In this document: positions 9,560-21,100 of the stretch, piece after piece
Position numbering within the stretch: the first letter of the stretch is position 1
How the letters are laid out: each line of letters opens with the position of its first letter
Source: Apiotrichum sp. Y4204
Taxonomy: Eukaryota > Basidiomycota > Tremellomycetes > Trichosporonales > Trichosporonaceae
Direction of reading: 5' to 3'
NCBI GenBank assembly: GCA_025531455.1
Contig: JAMYHL010000009.1
Location: 620,001 to 684,000, forward strand
Length of the DNA stretch: 64,000 nucleotides
Notes under the pieces: generated by a model
Seen by the model: the letters and a program-made list of their open reading frames with translations, nothing else
Told to the model about the DNA's origin: nothing
Databases searched by the model: none
Made by a program: the position numbers and the translations under genes

Positions 9560-11868
9560 TCACTTCATTTCCTCAATCCCAGCTGCCCGCACGCCCCGGC
9601 CCTCAATTGCCTTCTCGACGTCCCCGAGCTCGAGGCCACTCAGCGTACCCGCCGGTGTGGCATATTTCGACTCGCGCTCCTCCTCCGCCGCGTCCTCGAG
9701 TTCGAGTTGCTGCTCCTCCGCCTCGGCGGCGGCCGCTCCTGGAGATCCCGCCGCCGCCGCTTCCGCCGACACCGCCTCTGCCGCCGCAGCGCGCTTCTTC
9801 GCCGCCATGGCCGCGATCCGCCGCCCGAGGTCGTCCGCGTCCCGTCCCGGCTTTGTCCACCGCCGGATTCGCCGCCCGTACGCCGCTAGCAGGAAGGGCA
9901 CGGGGGTGAATATCAAAGCGAAGAAGGCGACTAGTGCCGAGGCCCAGTTGACGCCGAGCGCGTTGTACATGTCTACCGTAAAAAGAGGGAGGACTGGTAT
10001 GAGATTGGCTAACAGAGAGTTACTTACGGACGCCGAGGACTGATCGCACCACTGTGCCGCCAGCGATGACGCTCGCCGCCATCGGGAGGTACGCGTCGAC
10101 GAGATATGTCTGATGTGAGCTGGGGAGCAGGACTCAGGAAGCTCACTTGAGTGGCAATAAAGGTCAGCACAATGCCTGCGCCGTAGGGAATGGTCGCGAG
10201 GAGGGGAACGACCCAGTGGATGCTGACTGGGACGCAAGTCCATGCAAACCACATGAGGCCGACGCTAGGGTGAGCTCAAATATTTGTTTACTACTCACGG
10301 GAGGAGGACGCTGCCGATCATGGCTGGCGGGAGACGCGCCTCGGGCGGAAGATACCCTTCTGCCTTGTGTCGCTTCGCGTAGGATGGGGTAACCACCATC
10401 GCAAGGTACAGGAGACCGAGGTTGGTGCCAATTGCAATGGGGACGAAGGCGAGCGCGCCGATCCCCGGCGACCAGTGGCGATACCGCTGGAAGACGATGG
10501 GATAAGATGTGAATTGGAGCTGTGGTCAGTTGGGACTGGAAGGAAGACACGGTTGAGGTGACCCTGCAGTTGCTTATCACGGGACAGCTGACAGTACTCA
10601 CATAGAGAATGGCAAACACCGTCGCCTGGTAGAGACTGCAGAAGAACACGATCGGCTCGGTAAAGAGGAGTTTAAATGGCACTCGGAACTGGCGCTTCAT
10701 GAGGGCCTTGGTATCGAGGGGCTTGGAAACGTCGTCTGCTGAGCGGTACAGGTGTCCTGTAGCCTTGGTGAGTGCCGCGGCGCGTTTTCGGAGAAGGACG
10801 GGCGCGAATGTCTCGGCCAGAAGCATAAACTTGACGATTGTGATGAAGAGCGCGAAGAAGGCCGCAACCGCTGCGACCCACCGCCAGTTCGAGGCGGGAC
10901 CCAGCCACCCCCCGATAATAGGACCTACGACAGGGCCGAGGAATGGCATACATGCAAACACGCCCATTGCGAGGCCGCGCTCGTGGGCTTCAAACATGTC
11001 CGAGATTGTTGCACTGGGAATCAGTAGCTGTCAAGGCGGGTAAGATTGCAGAAGCTCGTGCTCACCCAGAATTGGTCATCGACGAACACCCAAACGTGCC
11101 GGCAAAGAAACGCAGCACGAGCAGCGCGTTCATCGAGTTGGCACCGCACACGGCCGAGTTGAACGCGACAAAGGGGATAAACGAGACAATGACCGTCGGG
11201 CGGCGCCCAAACACCTCGGAGAACGGCGCCCAGATGAACGGCCCGCACACAAAGCCGAGGATGTAGATGCCCGTGACTGGAATTAGTAAAGCTGGAGTAT
11301 TACCATCGCACTTGACACGTACCCATAATGTAAAGCATCTCGTGATGTCCCGGGAACTCGGCCTTCACACCAGTGATCGTCGCAGAAATGACCGAGCTGC
11401 TCATCGTGACAGCAAGCATGCCCACCGCCGCTGTCGTCAGCCGTGCCCAATGAGTCACTCACAAATCATCGTCATGAGCCACTTGTAACTGCTTTTCCAG
11501 GTATGCGGGTTCTCGACATCATGCGGCAGCCACACGACAATATACGGATCGTCCTCAGTCCCGCTTCCCTTGTACTCTGCGCCCACGATTGCAGCCCACG
11601 GCGTCACGCTCCGCCGCCACGGCCGGCGCGGGAGCGTGTGATCCCCTCCCTCGGCGCGCTCTACGCGCTCGACGTGCTGCAGCGTTTCCTTCTCCTGCAC
11701 CTCAGCCTCAGTGTACCCCGTCGACCCATTGGAACCATCAGAACCCGTCTCCTTCTCCTCCTCTCTATCTCTTCGTGCGTTCAGCACCGTCGTGCTCGTC
11801 GTTGCAGGACTCGTGACACCCTCAGCGAGCGTCACCGCCGACGGTACGCTCGACACCGCGCGCTGCAT
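9560..11868 (-). CDS. DHA1-type drug/H+ antiporter (major facilitator superfamily)
   Basis: Twelve-helix MFS transporter of the drug:H+ antiporter-1 group (Flr1/Tpo-like), probably in the plasma membrane. A long soluble N-terminus (charged, with PYIVVWLPHDVENPHTW, the usual DHA1 pre-membrane motif) leads into helix 1. The loop motif SEVFGRRPTV and RFFAGTFGCSSMTNSG followed by DMFEAHERGLAMGVFACMPFLGP (antiporter motif C region) are visible. A C-terminal hydrophilic tail is Ala/Glu-rich. About seven short introns are inferred, near 11452, 11326, 11066, 10602-10520, 10298, 10148 and 10027-9970. The substrate cannot be read from sequence; polyamines or azole-like drugs are family possibilities. 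Confidence 0.85.
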
Positions 11869-13100
11869 CGCAGTGAGTGGAGGTGGGTAGCGGCGGAGAA
11901 AGTCGCTCGTTGTCGTTCGCCGCGTAGCACGCAGCCGCGTTGTGAATCAATATGACAATGATGTGATAGAGTGATACAGACAATACACTCTATCCGACAC
12001 CACATCCACGTCCAGCCAGTAGCCAGTGCTTGATGTGCTTGCTGCCTTTTCTTGGCCTCCCAGAAAAGTCGACGCGCAGAGCCCACATCGCGCGCGCCCA
12101 CCGGCGTAGTCTGGATATTACGGCCGTCGAATAGGTCGGGTGAGGCCGATGTTCTGTGTCCCCATGCCCCTGGGGCTCCAGTATACGCAAAGGCGGGGAA
12201 GGTTAGGACGTGGACCGGCGGCATTTGCACGGGATCACAGGACGCATTATCTTGCTCGCATTACCGAGTTATGCATGCAGCGTGCAGTTGCTTGCCTCAA
12301 TCACATCTGACCATTGAGTAGCTCACAGCAACTGTCTGTCGTTGTCGTCCACTAACCCCATCGGTATCTTCACTCGGCCACTCGGCATCGTCTCGGCAAT
12401 TGGACCCGTGGTACCCCCGTGTTTCTGGGCGTGTGCGCCACAGATCGCTGAGCCGTCTCTCGGCCGGGGGTTCATCCTGATCTGGATGTAACTCCTCATT
12501 CTCTTTGATCTCTGACCGCATTCGCACAGATACCACTATGCCCGTCGAATGGAGACGAAACTATGATACTGATAGCTAGAGCTGTCCACTGAATCGAAAG
12601 AATGAGAACAGCGGCAGGGAAACACTACTCGTCCGTTTGCTGACCTATGTCGTGCTGAGGTACTAAGAATGGCTGACGATAGGCAACACTGTGTAATCAA
12701 GGCCATCCTCCTGATCGACAGGATCGACAGGGGACGTGTGTGTGATTCTGATTGTTCTGATCGTCCTGATCGCCTCTAGCAACGGATCGGCAGGTCCCTT
12801 TCCCCTTCTACCTAGGTACCTAGGTCACGAACGTTACGACTTGTTCCAAGCTAAGCGGGTAATGATCGTCGGCATGATGGTATTAGCGACGGGGCGATGA
12901 CTGCAAATCATGAACAACGTAGATAGACGAGTTCGCCTGCGACGAAGAGGGGAAACCGCCCTGCTTGCTGATGGGACAGCGGTACGACCTCCTCACTGCG
13001 GTTCCGATACACCTTTCCGTCCTCGTCTCTGGCGCTCACCTAACGTCCTCACTCTCCATCTCACGCGACGCGAGGATGCCGCCCGGAGCCGGACATCAAT
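11869..13100. other. Gene-poor interval with a 16-bp palindrome
   Basis: No coding region is supportable in this 1.2 kb; the open frames are short and lack homology features. A perfect 16-bp palindrome ACCTAGGTACCTAGGT lies at 12810-12825. The first part is the promoter side of the DHA1 transporter gene. Base composition is less GC-rich than the neighbouring genes. Confidence 0.5.
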
Positions 13101-13178
13101 ACATCGTTGGTGAAACGGTATCATGCGTCGTTGCCATGCACCTTCGACGCGGCAGGGGTTCGACTCCCTTACGATGTA
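13101..13178 (+). tRNA. tRNA-Gly (anticodon GCC) with a 7-nt intron
   Basis: The sequence folds as a tRNA: 7-bp acceptor stem ACATCGT (13101-13107) with ACGATGT (13171-13177), discriminator A13178, A-box TGGTGAAACGG, B-box GGTTCGACTCC. The anticodon stem is CGTCG/CGACG (13126-13130, 13145-13149) and the loop is 14 nt: T32, T33, GCC (13133-13135), A37, then a 7-nt insert (13137-13143) where eukaryotic tRNA introns sit. Without it the tRNA is 71 nt, the normal size for tRNA-Gly. A T-run follows at about 13206. The first pair is A-U instead of the usual G-C of glycine tRNAs. Confidence 0.83.
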
Positions 13179-15070
13179 AAACGACACTACAAGAGTAGCG
13201 TGTTGCTTTTTCTGTGCCGGGGCCCCCTTCGGACGATGAAGATCGGAGAATGAAGGAGGTCCGAGAGGGTCAGAATGGCGGGAGAAGGGCTCGAGCGATG
13301 GAGTGGAAGAAGGTCAGAGATAGACGGGGGGAGGCGGTTGGAAGGGGTCATCAAGAATGTTGGCGAGAGCATGGCTGACCGCGGGCCGATGCTCGAGGAT
13401 GAGGTGAGGTTGAATGTCATCTCGGGAGAGTGAAACAGATCTCATCGATGCGCGGACAGACGAGGGTCCAGGACGTAAATCCAAGCAACGGCTGTCACAG
13501 AATAGATAAGGGCCTGAGCTCGCGAGGGGTGTCGATAATCAGTGTATGAGTAGCCACCGTCCTGATTATCTTGTGTTTTCTCGGTGGTGAGTAGCCAGGA
13601 ACTGCGTGTGCTTGATTACCGCGAACGGCGCTTCCGCAGCTTCTGTAACAGTCTAAGGCCTCTGGTATCCCGTTGGCGGGGCACCGAGCTGCAAGGAATG
13701 AGCAGGCAGTGAGTACCATACGTTTACAGACGGGATCGGTGGCCCCGCCCGTCTGTGGATGGTCGTGGAAGTGGTGGGGAATGTGGCTAATGTGGGGCAG
13801 TGTGATCTGCAGGACGTGCAGATGCGGGGCACACGACCGCGGATGGCAGAGGAGATAGCGACGGGGGCGCGGGAGATGGATATCAAGACAGCGCCGCGGC
13901 ACCGGAAGAGTGGGGACGGTTCACCCGGCACACAAGGCAGGGAACGGGTGCAGAATCGGGTCGGAAGGCTGATCGACGATGATGCCGATAATGATGCTGC
14001 ATATGGCCGGAGATTGCCGCTTTTTGCAATTGCCGGAAAGGGATGGCCGTGAGGAGGGGAGAAGAAGCAGGAAGTGCCACGCAGGCAGGGGACCGAGGAA
14101 GATTCCAGGCTGTCGGCCAGGGCCCATGGGGGCTACGGTGTTCGGGGCCGCGGAAATGACAAAGCGGAGTGTGTGACAATGGCCGCTAGACTGCAAGGGG
14201 CTGGGATGGATTAGGCGAGAAAATACTGCTGCATGCATCAGCATCACCAAGCATCCACTCCTATACAGAGCATCCCGCTCCGGACAACGGAGGTGACGAC
14301 GACGACGTCCACCTCGACCAGTACCCGTTATTAAACTATCACCTCGGCGACAGCCCCATGCATACCCCCCCTCCCCATCGACGACCACTTTCTTCATCAC
14401 TGCATCCACCGCATTGCATCTTGCATCCACCAAACTCATCGTATCAGGACTATCGGCCCACTGTTGTCGACTCGTGACCACCTACTATTATTGTTGTCGC
14501 CTCTCTCCGCCCGCTCCCTTTTTTTTTTTCTCCCTTTTTCTCGGGTTTTCTGCCCCTTTTTTCTCTTTGCGCTTTTTGTCATTCCGGCTGAAACCCGCCG
14601 GTAACCAGCCAGCCAGCGACCAGCAGCCAGGCAGGCCAGCCAGCCAGCACTACGGGCACACTACCCCCCCCCTCATCGGCCTCGGCTAGAAACGACAAGC
14701 TCGGCCTTGACCGCGCGCACTTGAGCGAAGACCGCTCTCCTCCCTCGGACTACCCGCTTTCGCTTTTTTTCTCTTTGGACTCGCCGCTCTCTCCGCATTC
14801 CCGGCCCCGTGATTAGTCCACCCTCACCCTCCCTCCCCCCAACAGTCATCTGGTAAGCGGTCCCACACCAGCCGAGCCAGCCAGAGCACCACACGCACCA
14901 CCACACACCCCGGCACGGTACTACAACTCCCCCCACATCCATCCACCACCCTCCGGTCCTCAAGGCCTCAAGAACCGCCGGCACACTCCACCCCCCCCAT
15001 CCGCGTGCCCATTTCCATCTCTCCCTCTCTCTCTTTCCATCTCGCTGTCTCGCAACGGTCTGCCACAACC
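13179..15070. promoter_or_regulatory. Gene-poor interval and long pyrimidine-rich leader of RIB1
   Basis: No protein gene is supportable in these 1.9 kb. The last 600-800 bases before the RIB1 ATG are strongly pyrimidine-rich, with poly-T/poly-C runs at about 14513-14570, a CAGC/CCAG repetitive block at about 14600-14650, further C-runs at 14661-14670 and a CT-rich tract at about 15015-15050. Such CT-rich leaders are common in front of well-expressed basidiomycete genes. Several ATGs precede the RIB1 start, so either transcription starts late or the leader is spliced. A transcription start cannot be read directly. Confidence 0.45.
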
Positions 15071-16747
15071 ATGCCCGCAGTCCTCTCCGCGCAGCACCCC
15101 CACTCCGCACTCCCCTCGCAGGCAGACTACGACATCCTCTCCCTCCTCACCTCCCCAGACGGCCCCGCAACCCTCAAGTCTGCCTCCGGTGCGACCAGCA
15201 GCAGCGACTCGACTCCTCCCCCGCGGAAGAAGGCTCCCCTCCCCCGCCGTGACCAGGCCATCGACTCGCTCCTCCTCAGCGCCGTCCTCTCCGGCTCCGC
15301 CGCAAACCTCACGCGCCACCACATCGGACACGGCATGAGCCCCATCGCTCCCGGGTCGTACGCCTCGTGCGATCAGAGCCGCCCCAACTCTCCCGCCCGC
15401 AAGCCGCAGGTCCGGAGCCTCCAGGCACCGCGCAGCGTCCGTCTCCAGGCCGAGCGTGAGGCCGCAACTGCAGCTGCCCACGCCGAGTCGTCCACGGCTC
15501 GCACCGCTCCCGCTCCTGCCACCGTCCCCACACCGATCGTGACAGATGAGGTTCCCCCTCCCATGAAGGAGAGGAAGCGCCGCATGTCGATTGATCCGGC
15601 ACCCGTTTCACAGCTTCTCCAGCAAGCCTCCCCGGCACATGTTAACTACTACCATGGCCGCGGTATGGTCGTCGGTAAGCCCGCCAGCCGGCCCCAGGTG
15701 CGGTGTATGGCGCGGACACGCGTGCCCACTCCGCACGGTGATGTCTTCCTCCACCTGTATCACAACTCGCACGACAACAAGGAGCACCTTGCGATTGTCA
15801 CCGACCCAATCCAGCTAGACCCCGAGGCGCGCCGCGCCGCACCCCGTGGTCGCCGCGAGCTGCGGTCCCGTTCTCTTGACGCATGCTGGCGCGAGGGTGA
15901 GACGGATATGGAGCGCATCGTGCGTGGTGCGTACGTTGGCCGCCTTCACGCCGGACAGGACGGCACCCCGAGCGTGCCCTGCACCGGCGACGACTGCGCA
16001 GCAGACGAGCCGGAACCCGAGAACGACTGCCTTCCGTTGGTTCGTATCCACTCGGAGTGTTTCACGGGTGAGACGATCGGCTCGATGCGCTGTGACTGCG
16101 GCGAGCAGCTCGATGAGGCGATGCGCCGCATTGCCGAGCCCCAGCGCCTCGGCACCATTGCAGAGGAGTACCTCCCCACCCCCGAGGCATCACGTGCTCC
16201 GTCACCAGGCTCTGCCAACGGGTGCCCACACTCTGTTCCCGGCCGCGGCGTCGTCATCTACATGCGGCAAGAGGGACGCGGCATTGGTCTTCTTGAGAAG
16301 ATCCGCGCCTACAACCTGCAGGACCTGGGCCACGACACCGTCAACGCCAACCTCATGCTCGGCCACGGCGCCGACGAGCGGACATACAGCGTCGCCGCAG
16401 AAATCCTCCGCGACCTCGGCCTAGCCGGAGACAACGCACTTTCCAAGGGCGGCATCCGGTTGCTGACGAACAACCCGGAAAAGGTGGACGGCCTGGCAGC
16501 AGAGGGCATCCGCATTGCAGAGCGCGTGAGCATGGTACCCCGCGACTGGCAGTGCTCGCACTCGTCCCCGAAGCGCACAACAACACAGCTCCCGGCCGAC
16601 GAGCAGGAGTACGACGACTGGCGCACACGCCGCGCGGGCGTCGGCCTCCTTGGCGCAACCACCACGCGTGGACCGGAACTGGAAAAGTACCTCCGCACAA
16701 AGATTGAGCGCATGGGACACATGATTGACATTCCCGAGGCGGAGTAG
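15071..16747 (+). CDS. RIB1: GTP cyclohydrolase II
   Basis: First committed enzyme of riboflavin synthesis; opens GTP to 2,5-diamino-6-ribosylamino-pyrimidinone phosphate, releasing formate and pyrophosphate. The 558-residue protein has no intron. A Ser/Pro/Ala-rich N-terminal half of about 200 residues precedes the catalytic domain. The zinc site is seen in [20 protein letters not shown] (three Cys), followed by [17 protein letters not shown] with the catalytic Arg/Gln/Glu, [12 protein letters not shown] and [12 protein letters not shown]. The start chosen is the first ATG after the CT-rich leader (CAACCATG). Lack of introns is unusual beside its intron-rich neighbours. Confidence 0.95.
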   Translation: MPAVLSAQHPHSALPSQADYDILSLLTSPDGPATLKSASGATSSSDSTPPPRKKAPLPRRDQAIDSLLLSAVLSGSAANLTRHHIGHGMSPIAPGSYASCDQSRPNSPARKPQVRSLQAPRSVRLQAEREAATAAAHAESSTARTAPAPATVPTPIVTDEVPPPMKERKRRMSIDPAPVSQLLQQASPAHVNYYHGRGMVVGKPASRPQVRCMARTRVPTPHGDVFLHLYHNSHDNKEHLAIVTDPIQLDPEARRAAPRGRRELRSRSLDACWREGETDMERIVRGAYVGRLHAGQDGTPSVPCTGDDCAADEPEPENDCLPLVRIHSECFTGETIGSMRCDCGEQLDEAMRRIAEPQRLGTIAEEYLPTPEASRAPSPGSANGCPHSVPGRGVVIYMRQEGRGIGLLEKIRAYNLQDLGHDTVNANLMLGHGADERTYSVAAEILRDLGLAGDNALSKGGIRLLTNNPEKVDGLAAEGIRIAERVSMVPRDWQCSHSSPKRTTTQLPADEQEYDDWRTRRAGVGLLGATTTRGPELEKYLRTKIERMGHMIDIPEAE

Positions 16748-17290
16748 AGCTATAGGCGTGACGGCATCTTGGATCTTGGACTTGTATTATGCGCATGAAG
16801 TGTTGTCTACATGACTATGGGCAGCAAAGCTAGAAGGAGGGAGAAGACTCCCTGGAGTGAGGCTCTTGATGATATCTCGTATTGGGCTGTAGATCTGTGA
16901 GGGAAGAGGCGCGATTGCCGAGACTGGCGACTACGCACATGCAATGCCAGTACGGTCCTCGTTCCCTCGACCACCTCAACCATGACAGACGACTCTGGCT
17001 CACCAGCTGCTCGAGGTCCTCAAAGATCACGAAATGGGTAAGGCATGTACCATTCTGTGGGCAGATAACGACGAGCAAGTAGTGGGCAGATAACAATTTG
17101 CAAGCGTGCCAAGAAAGCCGAACCCCGTCCCACCAGTACCACGTCGGCAAGCTTATTAGCTTGCAAGCTGCTCGGGCATCATAACGAGCATCACCGTCAT
17201 CTTGACCATTATGCGATGCATCATGCTTATACAACACCACTCCGAATACTATCCAGCTCCAGCTCCATTTATGCTCTCCGCGGCCTACTC
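16748..17290. other. Convergent 3' interval between RIB1 and the PIG-X-type gene
   Basis: RIB1 and the PIG-X-type gene end toward each other across 543 bases. No gene is supportable here. A 181-codon minus-strand frame (16830-17375) overlaps the PIG-X 3' end and shows no family features. Short AT-rich motifs probably serve the 3' ends of both genes. Confidence 0.45.
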
Positions 17291-17926
17291 CTACTCCGTC
17301 TTGCCCTTGCCCTTCTTCTCTGTCCGGCGCACAGCCTTGTACAAGCGGAACATGATCCACGCCCACCCGGCCCACACCACTACCGCCGTCGCGATCTCGA
17401 CCGGGACGCGGTACGTGTCGTCGGCGGCGGGAAGCGGGTGTGCGAGGGTGATATCGAGCGTCTCGAGGCCTAAGTAGTCAGATCCCAGATCGGAGTGATC
17501 AGAGATAGTAGACGCACCACCAAGAACACCACCACATTCCCATCTCCGCGCAATTGACCCCGCGCCCTTCCCGAAGACCGTCACGTTGTGGCCGCCGCTC
17601 GGCGAGGGAGGGAGGTATCGCGCGTGAAGGGGGACATCGAGCGCGCCGGCCGAGAGGAGCGAGAGGTGGACTGGTGGGGAGGTGCGAAGGGGGCGCTCGA
17701 TGTCGATGTCCGATGGGCTGAGAGTCCACTTGATGGGCCCGGACGGTGTGGTGTTGGCATCCCCGTTCCCGTCGCCCCAGAGATCGCGGAGCTCGTCTGG
17801 ATCCGGGAAGAGCGCGTCCGGCAGCACGAGGTGGAGATGCAGGAGACAGCCGGACGCTGGCGGATGCGGGGTGACCTCTAGGTGCGGGTGCAGGGAGGAT
17901 GTTAGTGCTAGGTCGATGTCGGACAT
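17291..17926 (-). CDS. PIG-X/PBN1-family subunit of GPI mannosyltransferase I (probable)
   Basis: Small ER membrane protein of 195 residues after removing a 48-nt intron (17517-17470). The middle has LLSAGALDVPLHARYLPPS, resembling the PIG-X 'HxRY-P' signature, and a single C-terminal hydrophobic helix (EIATAVVVWAGWAWIMF) is followed by a basic tail RLYKAVRRTEKKGKGK. PIG-X/Pbn1 stabilises the PIG-M/Gpi14 mannosyltransferase that adds the first mannose to GPI anchors. The intron has good borders (GTGCGT ... CTTAG) and no in-frame stop, so it could be mistaken for coding sequence. The retroelement sits immediately upstream, its stop codon only 206 bases from this start. Family call is moderate because the signature is short. 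Confidence 0.68.
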   Translation of the reverse strand: MSDIDLALTSSLHPHLEVTPHPPASGCLLHLHLVLPDALFPDPDELRDLWGDGNGDANTTPSGPIKWTLSPSDIDIERPLRTSPPVHLSLLSAGALDVPLHARYLPPSPSGGHNVTVFGKGAGSIARRWECGGVLGGASTISDHSDLGSDYLGLETLDITLAHPLPAADDTYRVPVEIATAVVVWAGWAWIMFRLYKAVRRTEKKGKGKTE

Positions 17927-18132
17927 GGTGTGTGAGGGCCGGATTGTGAGGTGACTGGATACTGGTTATCTACTTCTGGCCCTTCTGACTTTGGGTGGTG
18001 ACGGTTGAGAATGCATACGAGGTGTATAAGTGCTACTTGTTGCTATGAAGCGGAGAGAACTATAAGTCCGAAAGTGGCACCTAAACTAAATCCAGGCCAT
18101 TACACCTCCAAACAACCTCAATCCGTGTGCGA

Positions 18133-21100
18133 CTAGCGTGTTGTGCGGTCTCTTGAAGCGACAAGGACTGCCGACATGCGATCTATCATTCTCGTGTACG
18201 CAAAGTCTGATAGAGATGTCTTGAGCTTCCGTAGGAACGCCGCTGTGTCTTGGTCCATTAGCCCCCCGCAGGAGATGACAAATGGTTGGAAGGTGTGGCC
18301 AGGGTCGACTTGGTCGTGCTTAGATCGTTTGTCATTGCCTCGGGCGGCTAGGTATTCTGTCGCAAGGCGGAAGACCTGGTCATTGGGTTCTGAGTCTTGT
18401 TGGAAAGGCCTATCGATTAGGGATCTCGCCCTTGCCGACGCGAGGGAGGGACAAGTGATATCTATGACTAGATTAGGTAGCCCAGATGCACTTGTGCTGG
18501 TGAACTTCACATCGTCGCGGCGTGTGTCGTGCCAAAGGAAGGGTTCCGTTTCAACCACCGAGTCGTGGAGGGAGCGGAGCGCGTCCGCCAGCGCATACTT
18601 GATGCCCTCGTGGCGGGAGACTCGCCATCTCCCTGCCATTGCTGGGGGGATACAGACTTCATCGTGAGATAGGTTCCTGACCTCGCCGCAGCGGGGGCAG
18701 GTGCCTTCTGGTTGGAGAAGTAGCCTGTAGCGAAGGCCGGTTGCATATTCAGCGTCTGTGAAGCTTGTGCCGTAAGCGTAGGGAATGGAGGATAGCCATT
18801 TTCTCGCTATCGGGGATGAGGCCTCTGTAACGAGGACTTGCTCTGCTGGGGTGATGGTGGCTAGGAGGTTGCGAAGCTGATCGTCCCATAGTTCTGCACA
18901 AAGGTCGTTCTGTGTGGAGAGTTGGTTAAGGGGTCCAATGACACGGGTCATGGGAAACAGAGGAGCCAGTACGCGGTCGGCGTTGTCGTTGGCCGCAAGC
19001 CGGGCCAGGGGGGTGATCTTCTCGTGAGAGAAGATGCCGAGCCCTCCTAGTTTGGCAGGTAAAGAGCAGAGCTGGATGGGGACCGCATCGGCTGGGAGGA
19101 AGTCCTGGTCGGTGCGGGCCAATTTCGAGATAGTGGTCCAGAGAAGCTTGTCTGCCTGTCCCCAAAGGGGCAGGATGGCCGTCGGATCCAGTGAGCGCTG
19201 GAGATGTCGGAGCTCCTGCTGTAAAGAATACTTTAGCAGCAGGAAGGCATGCTGGCTGGGCAGGCCTCGTAACTGTGATAGCTTATTCGAAAGGAGGGAA
19301 ATCTTGTCCGAGAGGAAGTCTTGCCGGACTTCCGCAGGGCCAATACAAGTTCCTAGGACTTTGATGCCTTGTCTTCTGATATGGTCGACTGAGTGAGCTT
19401 CAGTCTTCCTAAGGTTGAGCTTGAGGGGCGATTGGATGCTGTTGAGGAAGTGGGTGACCTGCTGCTGTGCGGGTTCAGGTCCAAGGATGTAGACGTCGTC
19501 TAGGTAGGCTAGGATGGAGTAGTCGGGTCCTAGTGCTGTGCGGAGTTGTTCAAGGATAGACTGCACGCCTACTGAGAAGAGGAAGGGGGCCAGTGGACAG
19601 CCCTGTCTAACACCTTGAGATGAGGAGATTGAGGAGCCGTCGGGGAGGTATAGGTGAGAGGGGTCGCCGTAGGCCCATTTGGCAAGTCGCCAGAAGTCGA
19701 TGGCGTGAGAACGGGTGGCCTGCGCGATGGTACGTCGGTCTAGGGTGTTGAAGGCGTTGGAGAAGTCTAGCGCGGTGATATATGAGGTAGGTATGGTACC
19801 CTGGACTGCAAGGTCCAGGGCTCGCACGATAGGTTCAACCCCGCCTGGGGTATTAACACCGAATTGGAAGGGGGCCAGTCGGTTGTCTTGTTGAAGTCCC
19901 GTTCTAAGCAAGACCTTTGCTAGTAGTTGATATATAACCTCGCCCACCGCGATGGGGCGGATACCACCATCAGGTTTGTCGAGGGGGGTTAGTCGGGAGG
20001 CGCAAAGGAGCGGTTGGCCAGGAGCGGTGCCGTTGAGCATTGCGGTGCACAGCCAAGAGAGCATGGCCCTTACGGGTTGCGCTCTGGAGGCTTGGCGGAG
20101 GAGGGCTACTGTCCAGCCAGAGACTCCTGGGGTGGTGTCGGTCTTCATGGACTTGAGCGCTGTGAAGATGTCGTCGTCGAGGGGGGATTGGAAAGGTTGG
20201 GGACGGCGAGAGGTGCCAAAGGGGTCCTCAGGGCCTGTCGGGTGCAGGGCCTTGAGGGCTTCGATGACCGGTGGGGTGGGTTTTGCTACCTGTGACTGGC
20301 CGGTAAGGGTGCGAGCTGCCGCCCCTAAGCGACCTTGTTGGACAAGTCGTTGTACTGCGGTTTGAGTGTTGCCGCTGTAATTAGTTTCTTGATGGGCTGT
20401 TGACCAGTCGCAGTTAGGGAAGAGAGCCAGCCTTCTGCGAGCGTATCCGGGGCCGTGCTTAAGGCCCGCTGTGAGAGCGATCTTCGGGATGGCCATAAAC
20501 ACCAATAAGGTTTGGTCGCTAGGGTCTCTCAGGAACGCGCTTGCTGCACGTGATGCGCAGGATGTAAACAAGCGGGCTATTGAGGCCGCCAATGGTTTGC
20601 GGGTCACAGGAAGCGTGGAGAGGGTGGAGAGGGTGTCGTTGATGGAGCGGTCCCCGGAGGTGGGGATGGGGGGTATGGTGGTGGCGATGAGGGGTCTTGA
20701 GTGACAGCGGCCACTAGAGACGTGACTGGTGAGGCCACGGCCCTGCTTGTAGGGCGCGTGGCAGGTAGGGCAGGCTTGTAGACCTGTTCCCTGTAGGTCC
20801 TCGTTGGTGAAGGTTACAGAGGGGTGTGCGTCTCTAATGTGTTGTCGGAGGTTGTCGTAGGAGCGCGAGCATACCGGGCAGAACGTTCTAACATATAGCG
20901 AGCTTGTAGCGTTTGTAGAAGCCGTAGATTGCTGGGTATGCACTTCTGGAGTGTTCCTTTGAGTTGCAGAAGCAGAGCGAGTCTGAGGGCCTGTTCGGGG
21001 GAGAGGGGAAGGAGGTCGAGGGGGAGGTGAGGGGATGTGAGTTGGTCTGGATGGCGAGTAGGACAGGGGGGTTTGATGAGGACTTGAAATGGTTAAGTCC

